From contig JAUVPA010000075.1 of the NCBI GenBank assembly GCA_030598905.1, positions 1 through 8,247 of the forward strand: a stretch of DNA of 8,247 bases, in the 5' to 3' direction. This DNA comes from Acidimicrobiia bacterium. Its GTDB lineage: Bacteria; Actinomycetota; Acidimicrobiia; Spongiisociales; UBA5794. The notes below the pieces were generated by a model. It saw only the letters and a program-made list of their open reading frames with translations, had not been told where the DNA came from and searched no databases. This document shows positions 6,963-8,247 of this stretch, piece by piece; position 1 is the first letter of the stretch; every line of letters starts with the position of its first letter. The translations under genes were made by a program, and so were the position numbers.

Positions 6963-6977
6963 TAGGCTCGACGCTCA
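6963..6977 (+). promoter_or_regulatory. Probable -10 box of the aminotransferase gene, leaderless start
   Basis: TAGGCT at 6963-6968 matches TANNNT, and 8 bases separate it from the ATG at 6977. There is no Shine-Dalgarno sequence in the 21-base gap. No good -35 box lies at the standard distance. Confidence 0.45.
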
Positions 6978-8131
6978 TGTCAGTGGCCGACCGTCTCGCC
7001 CCGTTTGGGACGTCGATCTTCACCGACATGACGCGCCTCGCCATCGAGCACGACGCGATCAATCTCGGCCAGGGTTTTCCCGACTGGGACGGGCCGGGAT
7101 TCGTCAAACTGGCGGCGGCTCGCTCCTTGGAGGGAGGCCACGATCAATACCCGCCCAGCCATGGTGTTCCCGAGCTGCGGGAAGCGATCGCCGCCCGATA
7201 CGGGCCCCTCTTCGGCCGGGATCTGGACGTCTCGACTGAGATCACAGTGACCGCTGGCTGCACCGAGGCACTGGCCGCGTCGTTCCTCGGGTTGATCGAT
7301 CCCGGCGACGAGGTTGTTGTGATCGAGCCGTTCTACGACTCGTATCCGGTGAACCTCGCCCTGGCGGGAGCGGTGCCGCGGTATGTCACGCTTCGGCCAC
7401 CGCTCTTCGAAATCGACGAGGCTGAGATGCGGGCTGCATTCAATGATCGAACGCGCGCCGTCGTTGTCAACACACCCCACAATCCGACGGGACGGTTGTT
7501 CTCCGCCGAAGAAGTTGCGCTGATCGCTGAGTTGTGCCGGAGGTACGACGCGATCGCCATCACCGACGAGGTGTATGAGGAAATCATCTTCGACGGCGAA
7601 CACCGCCGGCTGGCGGCGACTGAGGGGATGTGGGATCGCACGGTCACCCTGTCTTCACTCGGAAAGACGTTCTCGTTGACAGGCTGGAAGGTCGGGTGGG
7701 CCATCGCTCCACCTCACCTGACTGCGGGGATACGCGCCGCACACCAGTTCCTGACCTTCACCACTCCAACACCGGTGCAGTTCGGGACGGCAGAGGCGTT
7801 GAGGGCACCCGATACGTTCTATTCAGAGCTCCGGTCGAGCTACCGCTCCAAACGCGAGCTGCTGATGGCTGGTCTCGAAGAGGTTGGATTCGAGGTGTAT
7901 CCCCCGCAAGGGACCTACTTCATGATGGCGGGACACGCGGCGTTCGGTCAGCCGGACGACCGAGCGTTCTGTCGTTATCTGGTGGAGACAGTAGGTGTCG
8001 TCGCCATCCCTCCGTCGGTCTTCTATCACCGGCCCGAAGACGGCGCCTCTTTGGTGAGGTTCGCGTTCTGTAAGGACGAGGCGACACTCACCGACGCGGT
8101 GCAGAGGATGCAGAAACTGGCGAAGGGATAG
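6977..8131 (+). CDS. PLP-dependent class I/II aminotransferase (kynurenine/methionine aminotransferase or DapC-like)
   Basis: This is a 384-residue cytoplasmic pyridoxal-phosphate enzyme that moves an amino group between an amino acid and a 2-oxo acid. Fold-type I landmarks appear in order: the substrate-side GQGFPDW at residues 31-37, the cofactor phosphate region TAGCTEAL at 92-99, NTPHNPTG at 165-172 (N169 contacts the ring), ITDEVYE at 195-201 (D197 pairs with the pyridine N, Y200), the Schiff-base lysine K230 in SSLGKTFSLTGWKVGW, and the carboxylate-binding R361 in LVRFAF. The length and the SLGKTFSLTGWKxGW motif fit the subgroup holding kynurenine aminotransferase, YbdL-type methionine aminotransferase and actinobacterial N-succinyldiaminopimelate aminotransferase. 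Sequence alone does not settle the substrate, and no lysine-pathway or kynurenine-pathway neighbour is present. The ATG at 6977 is chosen because the next in-frame methionine (residue 18) would cut into the N-terminal region and a -10 box lies 8 bases upstream. All key residues are intact. Confidence 0.92.
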   Translation: MSVADRLAPFGTSIFTDMTRLAIEHDAINLGQGFPDWDGPGFVKLAAARSLEGGHDQYPPSHGVPELREAIAARYGPLFGRDLDVSTEITVTAGCTEALAASFLGLIDPGDEVVVIEPFYDSYPVNLALAGAVPRYVTLRPPLFEIDEAEMRAAFNDRTRAVVVNTPHNPTGRLFSAEEVALIAELCRRYDAIAITDEVYEEIIFDGEHRRLAATEGMWDRTVTLSSLGKTFSLTGWKVGWAIAPPHLTAGIRAAHQFLTFTTPTPVQFGTAEALRAPDTFYSELRSSYRSKRELLMAGLEEVGFEVYPPQGTYFMMAGHAAFGQPDDRAFCRYLVETVGVVAIPPSVFYHRPEDGASLVRFAFCKDEATLTDAVQRMQKLAKG

Positions 8132-8145
8132 AGGACCTTGAGAAG

Positions 8146-8159
8146 TACACTCGAATCAC
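8146..8159 (+). promoter_or_regulatory. Possible promoter -10 region for the initiator tRNA
   Basis: TACACT at 8146-8151 fits TANNNT and would start transcription near 8158-8159, a few bases before the tRNA 5' end at 8166. No -35 box is seen at 16-18 bases upstream; TTGAGA at 8138-8143 is too close to pair with it. The tRNA might instead be read through from the aminotransferase gene. Confidence 0.35.
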
Positions 8160-8165
8160 AATCGA

Positions 8166-8239
<74 letters not shown>

Positions 8240-8247
8240 CGAGAGAA

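Noticed and set aside
8138..8143. TTGAGA as the -35 box of the tRNA promoter
   Set aside because: It is only two bases from the TACACT candidate -10, and at a 17-base spacer the following hexamer (8161-8166) is ATCGAC, not a -10 box.

Overview
The window looks like ordinary chromosomal DNA of a high-GC actinobacterium. The best guess is a deep-branching, environmental lineage of the Acidimicrobiia type rather than a mycobacterium or streptomycete. The reasons are a class E-type sortase, the actinobacterial pairing of a YlbL-type PDZ/Lon-like protease with a UPF0182 giant membrane protein, a DivIVA-domain coiled-coil protein, and an initiator tRNA with an actinobacterial-type sequence and no encoded CCA. 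The lineage is an inference. I see no phage, insertion sequence, CRISPR array or other mobile element.

All genes lie on the + strand and are tightly packed, with gaps of 12 to 55 bases. In order they are: a sortase cut off by the left edge (to 529); a membrane-anchored PDZ/Lon-like serine protease (566-1627); a 671-residue DivIVA-domain protein with a long coiled coil, an acidic Pro/Glu linker and a C-terminal four-cysteine domain (1683-3698); a 964-residue UPF0182 seven-helix membrane protein (3711-6605); a TfoX N-terminal-domain gene carrying a one-base frameshift (6627-6955); a PLP-dependent class I aminotransferase (6977-8131); and the initiator tRNA-fMet (8166-8239). The first four form a cell-envelope block: protein anchoring, membrane proteolysis, polar or septal scaffolding and a large surface-exposed membrane protein. 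The last three are housekeeping or accessory genes.

Three points deserve attention. First, all five protein starts inside the window lack a Shine-Dalgarno sequence, and each has a TANNNT -10 box ending 6 to 9 bases before the start codon. This is what one expects if every gene has its own promoter and is transcribed as a leaderless mRNA. Second, the C-terminus of the DivIVA protein resembles the cysteine-rich end of phage Mu F / SPP1 gp7 minor head proteins, an unusual partner for a DivIVA domain. Third, the TfoX-like gene is intact except for one missing T in its signature Met-Phe-Gly-Gly motif, so it is either a very young pseudogene or a sequencing error.
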